A stretch of DNA of 37,591 nt. It comes from Alphaproteobacteria bacterium. GTDB lineage: Bacteria; Pseudomonadota; Alphaproteobacteria; Rhodospirillales; Rhodospirillaceae. The position numbers were made by a program, and so were the translations under genes. Shown here in pieces: positions 16,216-27,774 of this stretch. Where the stretch lies: contig JAUIGX010000005.1 in assembly GCA_030432435.1 (NCBI GenBank), forward strand, positions 1 to 37,591. The letters run 5' to 3'. Position 1 is the stretch's first letter; each line of letters starts with the position of its first letter. The notes beneath the pieces were generated by a model. It saw nothing but the letters and a program-made list of their open reading frames with translations. It did not search any database and was not told where the DNA came from.

Positions 16216-16761
16216 ATGAACTCATCTAGCGGATCAATCGGCGAGAAGCCGTATCGTCGTTGTGTCGGCATCGCGTTGGTCAACGCGCATGGTCGCGTCT
16301 TCGTCGCGCAGAGGCTCGACACAAAAGAGCCCGCCTGGCAGATGCCGCAGGGGGGGATCGATAAAAACGAAACGCCGCGCGAAGCTGCACTGCGCGAACT
16401 GCTTGAGGAAATTGGGACCGATAAGGCACGAATCATGGCCGTGACACGGAAATGGCTACGCTACGATTTACCGCCGGATCTGCAAAACATAGTGTGGAAG
16501 GGCAAGTACCGCGGTCAGGAGCAAAAATGGTTCTTGATGAAATTTCTCGGCACCGATGCCGACATCAACATCGCAACTTCGCATCCTGAATTTTCTGCGT
16601 GGAAATGGCTACCGTTTGCCCAGCTACCGCGCGTCATCATCGGATTCAAGCGCGACATCTACAAACAAGTTGTTGAAGCGTTTGGCGAAAAGGTAGCGGC
16701 CTTGGCAACGAATGCCACGCTAAAATCTCCGCAAAAGGCAGCCGCTCGCAACAAAAAGTGA
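16216..16761 (+). CDS. rppH: RNA pyrophosphohydrolase RppH
   Basis: Nudix hydrolase that removes pyrophosphate from the 5' end of mRNA and so starts decay. The Nudix box GGIDKNETPREAALRELLEEIG sits at residues 46-67 and fits the pattern fully. The start PYRRCVGIALVN and the segment WKGKYRGQEQKWFLMKFLG are RppH hallmarks, as is the WKWLPF motif. I use the ATG at 16216 (181 residues); the frame extends back into the deacetylase gene, but residues before this Met are not conserved-looking. It lies five bases after the deacetylase stop. Its stop codon is one base from the stop of the convergent ferritin-like gene. Confidence 0.95.
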   Translation: MNSSSGSIGEKPYRRCVGIALVNAHGRVFVAQRLDTKEPAWQMPQGGIDKNETPREAALRELLEEIGTDKARIMAVTRKWLRYDLPPDLQNIVWKGKYRGQEQKWFLMKFLGTDADINIATSHPEFSAWKWLPFAQLPRVIIGFKRDIYKQVVEAFGEKVAALATNATLKSPQKAAARNKK

Positions 16762-16762
16762 G

Positions 16763-17677
16763 CTAGCGCGCGGCGAAAACGGGCCTGAATCGGCGGCCGC
16801 GAAACCAGATCACGAGCCACAGCGCCTTTGTCATCATTTTCGCCGCAAGCCCGTGTGGAGCAAGGCCGGCCGCCTGGGCAAACATATGCCCCGCTCGGCG
16901 GACATGACGAACGTGAAAAAATCCAAAGCTACGTTCTGCATATGCCCGAGTCGAAACAGCTCGGTTGTAAGGCGCAGTTACGGCATTGGCCGCATGATAC
17001 GCGGAGGCGATCTCATCATCATCGGCCTCGCGAAACCGAGTCAACGCCACGCGCAAGCGATTCCAACGCGCGCGCCATCCTTTAGCTCTGGTCATCTCTC
17101 CGTAACGTTCCATATGAACAAAAAACAATCTGTAATGCCGAAATTCATCGGCGGCGATGTTCTTACAGATCTGCCGCAAAACCGGCTCGTCCACCGCGTC
17201 CCGAACGGCTGAGTAAAACGAGCTCGTTCCCGTTTCTACCACGCACCGGGCGCACAACTCTCCGAGGCGTGACCCCCGCACGGATTCCGTAGCGTCTAGA
17301 GGCAGGCGGTACATCTCAAGAAACCGCGCGAACGCCGCGTCAAAATCGAAGGTCGGGTCCGCCAGCATTGCCCACTTGCCGAGCGCCATCCCGTGCTGCT
17401 CTTCTTCCACCGCCCATTGCCGCGCAACGTCGCAGAACTCCGGATCATCGCGAAACACATTGCACAAATACCGGCCGTAGTCGGCGCCGTTGCGCTCGAC
17501 CATTGCGGCGGTCTTGATGACTTGAAGCAAGTCCGCCGACACCATGGAGGCATCGAAACGAGACCAATCAATATCATTCAGGGTCCAATGTTGGGCAGAA
17601 GCAGTCATGAAATTCGGCAGTCCGGCTATTTCGAGAGCACTTTTCGTATAACGCAAATCGAGGCCATCATAAAACAT
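16763..17677 (-). CDS. Ferritin-like diiron protein, unknown substrate
   Basis: A 304-residue helical protein with a complete set of candidate diiron ligands: Glu61 (AAMVERNGADYG), Glu92-x-x-His95 (EEEQH), Glu149 (VETGTSSFY) and Glu178-x-x-His181 (DEFRHY). This is the ferritin-like/oxidase-type four-helix arrangement, so oxygen-dependent chemistry or iron handling is likely; the substrate cannot be inferred. The C-terminal part is strongly basic and includes a hydrophobic stretch (KALWLVIWF, about 286-294) that may touch the membrane. The start is uncertain: the ATG at 17677 has AGGGG eight bases upstream, while relatives I recall begin near Met24 (17608), which lacks a clear site. It lies only 33 bases beyond the atp terminator. 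Confidence 0.83.
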   Translation of the reverse strand: MFYDGLDLRYTKSALEIAGLPNFMTASAQHWTLNDIDWSRFDASMVSADLLQVIKTAAMVERNGADYGRYLCNVFRDDPEFCDVARQWAVEEEQHGMALGKWAMLADPTFDFDAAFARFLEMYRLPLDATESVRGSRLGELCARCVVETGTSSFYSAVRDAVDEPVLRQICKNIAADEFRHYRLFFVHMERYGEMTRAKGWRARWNRLRVALTRFREADDDEIASAYHAANAVTAPYNRAVSTRAYAERSFGFFHVRHVRRAGHMFAQAAGLAPHGLAAKMMTKALWLVIWFRGRRFRPVFAAR

Positions 17678-17709
17678 TCATACCCCTGGAAATGGGGGAC
17701 AGAACAAAC

Positions 17710-17744
17710 AAAAAGGGCCGCGCTGAAAAAGCGCGGCCCTTTTT
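17710..17744 (-). terminator. Intrinsic terminator of the atp operon
   Basis: A perfect 14-bp stem, AAAAAGGGCCGCGC (17710-17723) with GCGCGGCCCTTTTT (17731-17744), around a seven-base loop. The GC core followed by a U-run on the minus strand, 20 bases after the atpC stop, is a textbook intrinsic terminator. Because the A-run mirrors the U-run it could also work on plus-strand transcripts. Confidence 0.93.
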
Positions 17745-17763
17745 AAAACCTAAAATGTCTGCG

Positions 17764-18180
17764 CTAAGCCCCACCCTCGCGATCGATGGTTTCGGCGACC
17801 ACTTCAGCTGTGGCAAGGGCCGCAGCAGCACTGGTCTTCAAGGCTTCGTCGTTCGCCTGCGCCAAGGCCGCCTGAGCCTTAGACAATTGATCCGCCGCGT
17901 ATTGCCGGTTGGCTTGCTCGCCGGGAATAGCTTCATCCACCAAGACAGTGCAGGTGCTCCGAGTCACTTCGGCGAAACCGCCGGTGACAAAATAGCGCTC
18001 GGCTACCGCGCCGTCCTTGTACACGTCGATAAAACCGGGCCGCAGTGTGGATAATGTCGGCGCATGCAACGGAAGCACGCCGAAAGCACCTTCGGTGCCT
18101 GGCACCACCACCATTTCCACGGGCTCGGACACTAAAAGCCGCGCCGGGGAGACCAGTTCAAAATCGAGCGTATCGGCCAT
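17764..18180 (-). CDS. atpC: ATP synthase F1 subunit epsilon
   Basis: Subunit of the central stalk that couples proton flow to rotation and can inhibit ATP hydrolysis. The 138-residue protein has the conserved N-terminal beta sandwich with LDFELVSPARLLVS and GTEGAFGVLPLHAP (28-41), and a helical C-terminus rich in alanine. It is the last gene of atpHAGDC, 33 bases after atpD, and is followed by a strong terminator. Length and motifs are normal. Confidence 0.97.
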   Translation of the reverse strand: MADTLDFELVSPARLLVSEPVEMVVVPGTEGAFGVLPLHAPTLSTLRPGFIDVYKDGAVAERYFVTGGFAEVTRSTCTVLVDEAIPGEQANRQYAADQLSKAQAALAQANDEALKTSAAAALATAEVVAETIDREGGA

Positions 18181-18213
18181 ACTATAATCCTGCGTTCGGG
18201 TGTCGTGCGCCCG

Positions 18214-20558
<2,345 letters not shown>

Positions 20559-20596
20559 TGGGCTTGGGTGCTCCTGACTAACCTAGCGCATCAACC

Positions 20597-22129
20597 TCAG
20601 GAGAACGACTTAGCGAAGTCATCAAGGAATTTCTTAAGCTTTTCCTTGATGGCGTCGGTCAACTGCTTTTCCTCGCGAATTCCGGAAAGAATGTCCGGAG
20701 CCCGTTCGCGCATAGCGCCAAGCATTGCGCTTTCAAAGCGACCAACTTCGCGAACCGCGATGCCGTCGAGATACCCGTTGGTACCGGCAAAAATCACCAC
20801 GACCTGTTCTTCAACCGGCACTGGCTTGTACTGAGGCTGTTTCAACAACTCGGTCAGACGTTCGCCGCGAGCCAGCAGCTTTTGGGTGGCAGGATCAAGG
20901 TCGGAGGCGAACTGCGCGAAGGCCTTCATCTCGCGGTACTGAGCCAGATCAAGTTTAATCGAGCCGGACACCTGCTTCATGGCTTTGATTTGCGCAGCCG
21001 AGCCGACGCGCGACACCGAAATACCCACGTTCAACGCCGGACGAATGCCTTGGTAGAACAAATCAGTTTCCAAGAAGATCTGACCGTCCGTAATCGAAAT
21101 CACGTTCGTCGGGATGTAGGCCGACACGTCGTTGGCTTGGGTCTCAACTACGGGCAACGCCGTTAGCGAACCTGAGCCACTGTCTTCGTTCAGTTTCGCG
21201 GCGCGTTCCAGCAAACGAGAGTGCAAGTAGAACACATCACCCGGATAGGCTTCGCGGCCCGGCGGACGGCGTAGCAGCAGAGACATCTGACGGTAGGCCA
21301 CAGCCTGCTTGGATAGATCGTCATAAAAGATAACGGCGTGCATGCCGTTGTCGCGGAAGTACTCGCCCATGGCGCAACCGGTGTAAGGCGCAAGGAACTG
21401 CATGGGCGCGGGATCGGATGCGGTCGCCGCGACGATGATGGTGTACTCAAGCGCGCCGTAATCAGCGAGGGTCTTCACAACCTGCGCGACGGTGGAGCGC
21501 TTTTGACCAATAGCCACATACACACAGAACAGCTTGTCTTTATCGCTGGTCGCTGCGTCGTTCACTTTTTTCTGGTTGATAATGGTGTCGAGAATAACGG
21601 CGGTCTTGCCGGTCTGACGGTCACCAATGATCAACTCACGCTGGCCGCGGCCGACGGGAATAAGAGAGTCGATGGCTTTCAAACCAGTTTGCACCGGCTC
21701 GTGAACCGAGCGACGCGGGATGATGCCTGGCGCTTTCATTTCAGCAAGACGGCGCTCGCTCGTTCCAAGCGCGCCTTTGCCGTCGATCTCGTTGCCAAGA
21801 CCGTCCATAACGCGGCCAAGAAGTTCTTTGCCAACCGGCACATCCACGATAGCGCCCGTGCGCTTAACCGTGTCACCTTCTTTAATCCCGGTATCTTCGC
21901 CGAAGATCACGATACCGACGTTGTCGGTTTCGAGGTTCAGGGCCATGCCTTTAATGCCGCCCGGAAACTCGACCATTTCACCGGCCTGCACGTTGTCCAG
22001 ACCATAAACGCGAGCGATACCGTCACCAACCGCGAGCACCTGGCCGACTTCGGCTGACTCCGCTTCGGTTCCGAAGCTGGCGATCTGTTGTTTGAGGATT
22101 GCGGAAATTTCTGCGGCGCGGATTTCCAT
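20597..22129 (-). CDS. atpA: ATP synthase F1 subunit alpha
   Basis: Nucleotide-binding, mostly regulatory subunit of the F1 head, 510 residues. The P-loop is GDRQTGKT (169-176), preceded by the conserved [14 protein letters not shown]. Other family segments are [63 protein letters not shown] and [20 protein letters not shown] with the alpha-type arginine finger. The ATG overlaps the atpH stop codon (TAATG), indicating translational coupling. The first 25 residues form the N-terminal helix that binds delta. All normal. Confidence 0.99.
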   Translation of the reverse strand: MEIRAAEISAILKQQIASFGTEAESAEVGQVLAVGDGIARVYGLDNVQAGEMVEFPGGIKGMALNLETDNVGIVIFGEDTGIKEGDTVKRTGAIVDVPVGKELLGRVMDGLGNEIDGKGALGTSERRLAEMKAPGIIPRRSVHEPVQTGLKAIDSLIPVGRGQRELIIGDRQTGKTAVILDTIINQKKVNDAATSDKDKLFCVYVAIGQKRSTVAQVVKTLADYGALEYTIIVAATASDPAPMQFLAPYTGCAMGEYFRDNGMHAVIFYDDLSKQAVAYRQMSLLLRRPPGREAYPGDVFYLHSRLLERAAKLNEDSGSGSLTALPVVETQANDVSAYIPTNVISITDGQIFLETDLFYQGIRPALNVGISVSRVGSAAQIKAMKQVSGSIKLDLAQYREMKAFAQFASDLDPATQKLLARGERLTELLKQPQYKPVPVEEQVVVIFAGTNGYLDGIAVREVGRFESAMLGAMRERAPDILSGIREEKQLTDAIKEKLKKFLDDFAKSFS

Positions 22130-22689
22130 TATCCGACCCCTTTCATAGCGAGCTTCAAGCGTTGAAGTTTGGATTTAAGAGAACTGTCTACCATGCGGGA
22201 GCCGACCTTAACGATCAGTCCGCCAAGAATGGATGGATCAACCTTAGCAGCCACATCTACCTTACGGCCGATGGCTTGCTTGAGCGCTTCGACAAGCGAA
22301 GCTGTTTGCGAGTCGCTGAGTGGTGCAGCGCTGGTCACATGCGCAGTTGCCTCTCCGCGACGCTCAGCGAGAATCGCGCGAAAGCCAACCATCATCCCCG
22401 GCAATGCAAAAAGTCGCCGGTTCGCTGCTACAAGACCAAGAAACTTGGTCGTGATCGGCGCCAACTGGGCCTTTTCGGCAATGGCGGCAATGCCCTTGCT
22501 TTGATCTATACGCGAGAGAACCGGGCTTTTTATAAAGCGCGCGAAATCATCACTGTCGTTGATCATTGTCTGCAGGTTTAAAAGATCACCTGCGACGGCG
22601 TCGATAACACCGTTTTCATCGGCTAGTTCGTACAGCGCGGATGCGTACCGCGCCGCTACGTCGCCAACCCCTGCCACGTCCGCTGACAC
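22129..22689 (-). CDS. atpH: ATP synthase F1 subunit delta
   Basis: Links the F1 head to the peripheral stalk of F0. The 186-residue protein starts [20 protein letters not shown] and contains [32 protein letters not shown] and [34 protein letters not shown], both characteristic. The start is a GTG at 22689, with AAAGGG about 10 bases upstream as the likely ribosome binding site; no in-frame ATG lies near. It is the first gene of the five-gene F1 operon, with no F0 genes next to it. Separation of F1 from F0 genes is usual in alphaproteobacteria. Confidence 0.96.
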   Translation of the reverse strand: MSADVAGVGDVAARYASALYELADENGVIDAVAGDLLNLQTMINDSDDFARFIKSPVLSRIDQSKGIAAIAEKAQLAPITTKFLGLVAANRRLFALPGMMVGFRAILAERRGEATAHVTSAAPLSDSQTASLVEALKQAIGRKVDVAAKVDPSILGGLIVKVGSRMVDSSLKSKLQRLKLAMKGVG

Positions 22690-22923
22690 TTGTGACTTGC
22701 CCTTTAGAACAGAACCCTAGCGACTCCCCGAACCGGACCAAAGAACGATGTTTCTGAACCGATCGGAGGCTAGTAACTAACCCACTGATTTCAAGCGATT
22801 TTCAGGCACGATATGCTGCTGCCCTGATCGCCGGCGGGTTGATACCATGCTGCCCTGTGCGTTGCAACACACTACCGCCCTGGGATTGGCGCTAAGTTTA
22901 GCTCGTTACACATTAGGTGAGCA
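22690..22923. promoter_or_regulatory. Gap between priA and atpH, presumed atp promoter region
   Basis: No gene is visible in these 234 bases. They should hold the promoter of atpHAGDC, but no good -35/-10 pair stands out. Structure seen: a near-palindrome GGCTAGTAACTAACC (22768-22782), the direct repeat TGCTGCCCTG at 22817-22826 and 22848-22857 (start points 31 bases apart, about three helical turns), and the near-palindrome GCTAAGTTTAGC (22891-22902). Any could be a protein-binding site. Confidence 0.4.
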
Positions 22924-25167
22924 TCAGTAGAAACTGTAGGGATCCACATCAACTTGAACCCGCACCGACGGCGGCATTTTGACCCGCCCAAGCCATTCCT
23001 TCACAAGGAGTTGCGGGGCGATGTTACGCCGGGTTTTCAACAGCAAACGGTGACGGTGGCGCCCCCGCAGCAAGGCCATAAACGCAGGCGCCGGGCCCAG
23101 AACCTCGAATCCGTCCCCCCTTGGGGCGGCGGCGGCAAGCTGGCGAGACGCATTAATAACGGCAGCTTCGTCTGGTCCGGACAGAATCAGGGCCGTTAGG
23201 CGGCCGAAGGGGGGCATGGTCAGGGCCTGGCGAGTGTCTATTTCATTAGCGATAAAGGTCTCATCATCCCCGGACAAAAGAGCCTGCATCACCGGGTGAT
23301 TGGGGTCATGGGTTTGCAAAAGGACCCGGCCTGGCTTTTCGGCCCGTCCGGCCCGGCCAGCAACCTGATGCAGAAGTTGATGGGTGCGTTCGGCAGCGCG
23401 CAAGTCCCAGCCGGACAGGCCAAGGTCAGCGTCAACCACCCCCACCAACGTGAGGCCCGGAAAATGGTGCCCCTTCGCGAGCACTTGGGTGCCCACAAGA
23501 ATATCGATACGTCCGTCCAGAATGTCGGCGATGAGTTCGGCGATGGAAGAAGGGCGGTCCAGGGTATCGCTCGCCACCGTGCGAATCTTCGCGTCCGGCC
23601 ACCGTGCGGCGGCTTCTTCTGCGACCCGCTCAATACCAGGGCCGCAGGGCACAAAGGATTCGGCCGCATCGCAGGACGGGCACGTCTTGGGCGGCCGAGC
23701 ATTATAGCCGCAATGATGACATTGCAGGCGACCGGTTTTTCGGTGCTCGACAAGCCATGCGGTGCAACTGGGACAACTCAACCGATGGCCGCAGCAGCGG
23801 CACAAGGTGAGGGGGGCATACCCCCGACGGTTCAGAAACAACAGCGCCTGCTCGCCGGAGGCCAGGGTATCTTCAACCGCCTTGACCATGGACGGCGCCA
23901 GCCATGCGCGGCCCCACCGGCCTTTTTCCGGTGGGTCCTTGCGCATATCGACCACGGAAATCGCCGGCATTTGCGCCGCGCCGAACCGCCGAGGGAGTTT
24001 CACTTCGCCGTAGCGCTTGCTGCGCACGTTCATCACGGTCTCAAGAGACGGAGTCGCAGTCGATAAAATAATGGGAATCTGGCCTTCACGCGCCCGGACC
24101 ACGGCCATATCGCGAGCATGATAAATAACGCCGTCTTCTTGCTTAAATGCAGCCTCATGTTCCTCGTCCACGATGATCAAACCGAGGTTTTGGAACGGTA
24201 AAAACAGAGCCGAGCGCGCCCCGATCACGACTTTTGCATCGCCCTGGGCCGCTCCAAGCCAGGTTTCGCGCCTTCGCTTGTAATTTAAATCCGAATGCCA
24301 AACGGCCGGCGCACCACCAAACCGGCCCGTAAACCGCGCGATGCTTTGCGCCGTGAGGGCTATTTCAGGCACGAGAACAAGGACTTGCTTGCCTTGCGCC
24401 AGGGTCTCGGCCACCGCTTCCAGGTACACTTCGGTCTTCCCCGAGCCGGTGACGCCGTCGAGCAATGTCACATTAAAGGCGTTCAAACGCGCAAATAGCG
24501 CACTCACTGCACTGGTTTGATCACCTTCCAGCACGGTTTTGGCGTGATAGATATCCAATTTGTCGAATGGTGAGGCGGCTGTGGTTTCCACAACACTCAA
24601 AACACCGGCGTCGATCAGCCCGCGAACAACGCCGGCGCCGACATTCGATTTTTTCGCCAGAGCCGCCGCACTCGGAAAAGAGTCTGCAGCCAGCGCCGCA
24701 ATTATTTTTTCCCGCGCAGGCGTCGCTTTCACATTGCAGTCTTCAAAAGACCGGCCCGATGCAACAATAGTAGTTGCGGGCTTAGGAGCGGACCCTCGGC
24801 GAATCGGATTGATCGCCATACGCAGAATTTGACCGGCCGGTTGTAGAGTATAACCCGCAACCCAATCGATGAACCGCAAGAGCACATCGGGAAGCGCGGG
24901 CACCTCTAATTTGCGAACAACTGTTTTTAATTTCGCCGATGAGACGTCGCCGAGCCCGGCGCCCCACACCACGCCGGTTTCAATTCTGCGGCCAACGGAC
25001 ACCTCGACCACATCGCCCGGCGCAAGGACACAGTCGTCAGGAACCAGATAGTCGTAGGGCGTATTGACCGGCAGCGGCAGCAAAACGGCAATACGCGCAC
25101 CGGCTGAAAATTCAACAAGCGCAACCGGTAGTGTATCGATGCTAGCCGTGGATTGAGACGTGGGCAT
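22924..25167 (-). CDS. priA: Primosomal protein N', replication restart helicase PriA
   Basis: 3'-to-5' helicase that reloads the replisome at stalled forks. The 747-residue protein has the N-terminal DNA-binding domain (LPLPVNTPYDYLVPD, GDVVEVSVGRR), Walker A GVTGSGKT (238-245), the PriA hallmark VLVLVPEIALTAQSIARF, Walker B IIVDEEHEAAFKQ (DEEH 334-337) and ATPSLE. A cysteine-rich zinc module follows (LCRCCGHRLSCPSC ... CHHCGYNARPPKTCPSCD), then helicase motifs ILVGTQVLAKGHHFPGLTLVG and LLHQVAGRAGRAEKPG. All motifs are intact. It is divergent from the transaldolase gene and precedes the atp operon on the same strand. Confidence 0.98.
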   Translation of the reverse strand: MPTSQSTASIDTLPVALVEFSAGARIAVLLPLPVNTPYDYLVPDDCVLAPGDVVEVSVGRRIETGVVWGAGLGDVSSAKLKTVVRKLEVPALPDVLLRFIDWVAGYTLQPAGQILRMAINPIRRGSAPKPATTIVASGRSFEDCNVKATPAREKIIAALAADSFPSAAALAKKSNVGAGVVRGLIDAGVLSVVETTAASPFDKLDIYHAKTVLEGDQTSAVSALFARLNAFNVTLLDGVTGSGKTEVYLEAVAETLAQGKQVLVLVPEIALTAQSIARFTGRFGGAPAVWHSDLNYKRRRETWLGAAQGDAKVVIGARSALFLPFQNLGLIIVDEEHEAAFKQEDGVIYHARDMAVVRAREGQIPIILSTATPSLETVMNVRSKRYGEVKLPRRFGAAQMPAISVVDMRKDPPEKGRWGRAWLAPSMVKAVEDTLASGEQALLFLNRRGYAPLTLCRCCGHRLSCPSCTAWLVEHRKTGRLQCHHCGYNARPPKTCPSCDAAESFVPCGPGIERVAEEAAARWPDAKIRTVASDTLDRPSSIAELIADILDGRIDILVGTQVLAKGHHFPGLTLVGVVDADLGLSGWDLRAAERTHQLLHQVAGRAGRAEKPGRVLLQTHDPNHPVMQALLSGDDETFIANEIDTRQALTMPPFGRLTALILSGPDEAAVINASRQLAAAAPRGDGFEVLGPAPAFMALLRGRHRHRLLLKTRRNIAPQLLVKEWLGRVKMPPSVRVQVDVDPYSFY

Positions 25168-25278
25168 GGTCTACACTCTTTCCCACGCGCCGCATTGACG
25201 CAACAGGTTGAACACAGCGCCGAGAAACTATATCCGGCGCATACACCCTAAACTTTCAAGACAGGACACCCGACCCCC

Positions 25279-25932
25279 ATGAAGTTCTTCATCGATACCG
25301 CCGACATCAACGAGATCAAGGACCTGGCCGCGACCGGCATGGTCGACGGCGTAACTACCAATCCGTCCTTGGCGGCAAAGTCCGGCAAGAAGTTTCTGGA
25401 TCTGGTCGCTGAAATCTGCGCAGTGGTGCCGGGACCGGTGAGCGCTGAAGTGACCGCGCTTGATCACGAGACCATGATGAAGGAAGCGGCAGTTTTACGG
25501 AAAATCGCCAAGAACGTGACCATCAAAGTGCCGCTGACGCCGGACGGACTTAAAACCTGCAAGGCTTTGTCGGATGACGGCGCCATGGTCAATGTCACTT
25601 TATGCTTTTCCCCCGCCCAGGCTCTTCTCGCGGCAAAAGCCGGCGCGAGCTTTATTTCACCTTTTGTCGGACGTCTCGACGACATCGGTTCAAGCGGAAT
25701 GGATTTAATCGCCGATATTCTGACGATTTATGAAAGTTATGACTTTAATACCGAGGTGTTGGTGGCCTCCATCCGCAGCCCCATGCATGTAGTAGATGCA
25801 GCTAAAATGGGGGCTCATGTCGCCACCATGCCGCCCAGCACATTGCGGCAATTGTTCAACCATCCGTTAACCGATAAAGGGCTAAAAGCATTCATGGATG
25901 ATTGGGCGAAAACCGGCCAGTCCATCCTATAA
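25279..25932 (+). CDS. fsa: Fructose-6-phosphate aldolase / small transaldolase
   Basis: A 217-residue member of the short transaldolase (FSA/TalC) subfamily. It starts [16 protein letters not shown], has [13 protein letters not shown] (24-36), and the Schiff-base lysine is Lys83 in [13 protein letters not shown]. Further signatures are [31 protein letters not shown] and [24 protein letters not shown]. Such enzymes act as transaldolase in the pentose phosphate pathway or cleave fructose 6-phosphate; sequence alone does not settle which, and the alphaproteobacterial examples are usually annotated as transaldolase. It is divergent from priA with 111 bases between starts. A strong hairpin follows its stop codon. 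Confidence 0.95.
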   Translation: MKFFIDTADINEIKDLAATGMVDGVTTNPSLAAKSGKKFLDLVAEICAVVPGPVSAEVTALDHETMMKEAAVLRKIAKNVTIKVPLTPDGLKTCKALSDDGAMVNVTLCFSPAQALLAAKAGASFISPFVGRLDDIGSSGMDLIADILTIYESYDFNTEVLVASIRSPMHVVDAAKMGAHVATMPPSTLRQLFNHPLTDKGLKAFMDDWAKTGQSIL

Positions 25933-25941
25933 TGGATGCAC

Positions 25942-25982
25942 TTTTCAAGACGCCGGTCTAGGGCAGACCGGCGCCTTGAAGA
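25942..25982. repeat. Long hairpin between fsa and the DUF484 gene
   Basis: A nine-bp perfect stem, CGCCGGTCT (25951-25959) with AGACCGGCG (25965-25973), around loop AGGGC, continues past one A-C mismatch into six more pairs (TTCAAG with CTTGAA). There is no U-run on either strand after the stem, so it is not a standard terminator. It could protect the 3' end of the fsa mRNA, terminate weakly, or bind a protein. Confidence 0.75.
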
Positions 25983-26002
25983 AAAATCGGGGGCAAAGCG
26001 AT

Positions 26003-26731
26003 ATGGCCGATCACATCAAAGCCGGAGCGGCGGCAAACGGTAAAGCGCCGAAAGCTGAATTGCGTGAAGCCGATGTCATCGCATATCTGCGGCGCAACCC
26101 CCGTGTACTTCTGAATAACTCCGATTTGCTGGCCGCGATTGCGCCGGACACGCGGTTTGAAACCGACACCGTGGTCGTCGATATGCAGCGCTTTGTGGTG
26201 GAGCGACTACGCCGGCAGGTAGACGACCTAAAAACTTCGAGCGACAGACTTGTGACGACGACACGTTCGAACATGTCGTTGGTTGAGCGCAGCATGGAAT
26301 GTGCCTTGGCGCTTATTTATTCCCGCGACTTTGAGGAACTGGCGCAAGTACTGCACGACGACTTACCCGTGCACCTTGGTGTTGATGCGATCTCGGTGGC
26401 CTTTGAAAGCAACTCCATTCCGGTGGATGGCAGCCATATGATTCGCGCATTGCCGCCGGGAACCGTAAACGCGCTCGTCGGCCCGGATATGTCCACGCGC
26501 ATTCGCCCTGACGTGGAAGGCGAAGAGATGCTGTACGGCAACTCGGCCGGGCTCGTGCGCTCGGACGCGCTGGTCGCGCTGCCGGAAGGTGAGGGCTTGC
26601 CCGCAGGGCTGTTTGCCGTGGGGTGCCGCAGCTCAGGCCACTTTGAAGATGGCCAGGGCACCGAATTAATCACCTTTCTGGGCCACGTAACCCGCTACGC
26701 GGTGGGACGCTGGTGGTCGCTCAAACTTTAA
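26003..26731 (+). CDS. DUF484 family protein (GAF-like)
   Basis: A 242-residue protein of unknown biochemical role. The N-terminal part (LREADVIAYLRRNPRVLLNNSDLLAAI, about 18-44) is the DUF484 hallmark, followed by a helix (MQRFVVERLRRQVDDLK) and a GAF-like domain ending in RSSGHFEDGQGTELITFLGHVTRYAVGRWW. I use the ATG at 26003, since the open frame further up runs through the fsa end and the hairpin. DUF484 genes sit directly before xerC in many proteobacteria (yigA-xerC in E. coli), and here the xerC GTG overlaps this gene by 19 bases. A link to chromosome dimer resolution is plausible from context but unproven. Confidence 0.92.
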   Translation: MADHIKAGAAANGKAPKAELREADVIAYLRRNPRVLLNNSDLLAAIAPDTRFETDTVVVDMQRFVVERLRRQVDDLKTSSDRLVTTTRSNMSLVERSMECALALIYSRDFEELAQVLHDDLPVHLGVDAISVAFESNSIPVDGSHMIRALPPGTVNALVGPDMSTRIRPDVEGEEMLYGNSAGLVRSDALVALPEGEGLPAGLFAVGCRSSGHFEDGQGTELITFLGHVTRYAVGRWWSLKL

Positions 26732-27669
26732 AAGACTCCGTCATTCATTTCGCGGCGCGACCGGATTTGGGCGCCGCCATCACCGATTGGCGTCGCTGGC
26801 TCGAGTCCGAGCGGCGCGCATCGCGCCACACGGCCGATGCATATGGGCGTGACCTTTCAGCCTTTCTAAGCTTTCTAACCGGTCATATCGGGGGCGAAGC
26901 CTCGCTAAAAGATCTGGGTAGCCTCAAGACCGCCGATTTCCGCAGCTATCTCGCACACCGCGCGAACTCCGGCGTTGCACGCAGTTCCATCGCGCGCGGC
27001 ATGTCCACACTACGTAATTTTTTCCGCTTTCTGGACCGCAGCGACCTTGTGCATAACCCGGCGGTCAAAGCCGTAAAGACGCCGCGCCTGCCGCAAACCG
27101 TGCCCAAAGCCCTCGACGAAGACGACGCACTGGCGGCGATCACCTCGGCCGGTGAGATGTACGACGAGCCCTGGCTTTCAGCGCGTGACACGGCTTTGTT
27201 TTTGATGCTGTACGGCTGCGGACTGCGAATCGGCGAAGCGCTATCACTAACCTGCGGCGATGCCCCGAAAAGCGACACACTCCGAGTAATGGGCAAAGGA
27301 CAAAAAGAGCGCATTGTGCCGGTGTTACCGGTCGTGCGTGAGGCAATCGACGCCTACCGTAAACTGTGCCCGTTCGCCGCCGAGAGTGAGGCGCCGCTAT
27401 TTGTAGGAAAACGCGGCAAGGCGTTGAACCCCGGCGTTGTGCAGCGGCAGGTTCGTCGCCTGCGCGCGATGCTGGGCCTTGCCCCAACCGCAACGCCGCA
27501 TGCGCTGCGGCACAGCTTCGCGACGCATTTGCTCGCCAAGGGCGGTGATCTGCGGACAATTCAGGAGCTTCTCGGCCACGCCTCGCTGTCTACAACCCAG
27601 CGGTACACCGTGGTGGACGCTGCGCGACTAGGGAAGGTCTACAATTCCGCGCATCCCAGGGCGCGCTAA
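26713..27669 (+). CDS. xerC: Tyrosine recombinase XerC
   Basis: With XerD, resolves chromosome dimers at dif. The 318-residue protein has the SAM-like N-terminal core-binding domain (about 20-115) and the catalytic domain with Arg172 (GCGLRIGEALSL), Lys195 (MGKGQKER), His263-x-x-Arg266 (HALRHSFATHL), His289 (LLGHASLSTTQRYT) and nucleophile Tyr298; the active site is complete. The start is a GTG at 26713 inside the end of the DUF484 gene; no in-frame ATG exists before residue 90. It is a housekeeping recombinase in its usual neighbourhood, not a phage integrase. No obvious terminator follows in the next 105 bases. Confidence 0.94.
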   Translation: MVAQTLKDSVIHFAARPDLGAAITDWRRWLESERRASRHTADAYGRDLSAFLSFLTGHIGGEASLKDLGSLKTADFRSYLAHRANSGVARSSIARGMSTLRNFFRFLDRSDLVHNPAVKAVKTPRLPQTVPKALDEDDALAAITSAGEMYDEPWLSARDTALFLMLYGCGLRIGEALSLTCGDAPKSDTLRVMGKGQKERIVPVLPVVREAIDAYRKLCPFAAESEAPLFVGKRGKALNPGVVQRQVRRLRAMLGLAPTATPHALRHSFATHLLAKGGDLRTIQELLGHASLSTTQRYTVVDAARLGKVYNSAHPRAR

Positions 27670-27774
27670 GACATAGCCGCAGAACGCCGCAACCCTTTTT
27701 CGCCGCCTTTCTATTCAAGAATGCTCCCAAACGCTAAGATCATCGCCATCAGTGCCGCATCAGTTGAGAGATAA

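Noticed and set aside
26713-27669. Tyrosine recombinase as a sign of an integrated element
   Set aside because: Downstream of a DUF484 gene with overlap, the standard XerC setting; no phage or island genes and no flanking repeats.
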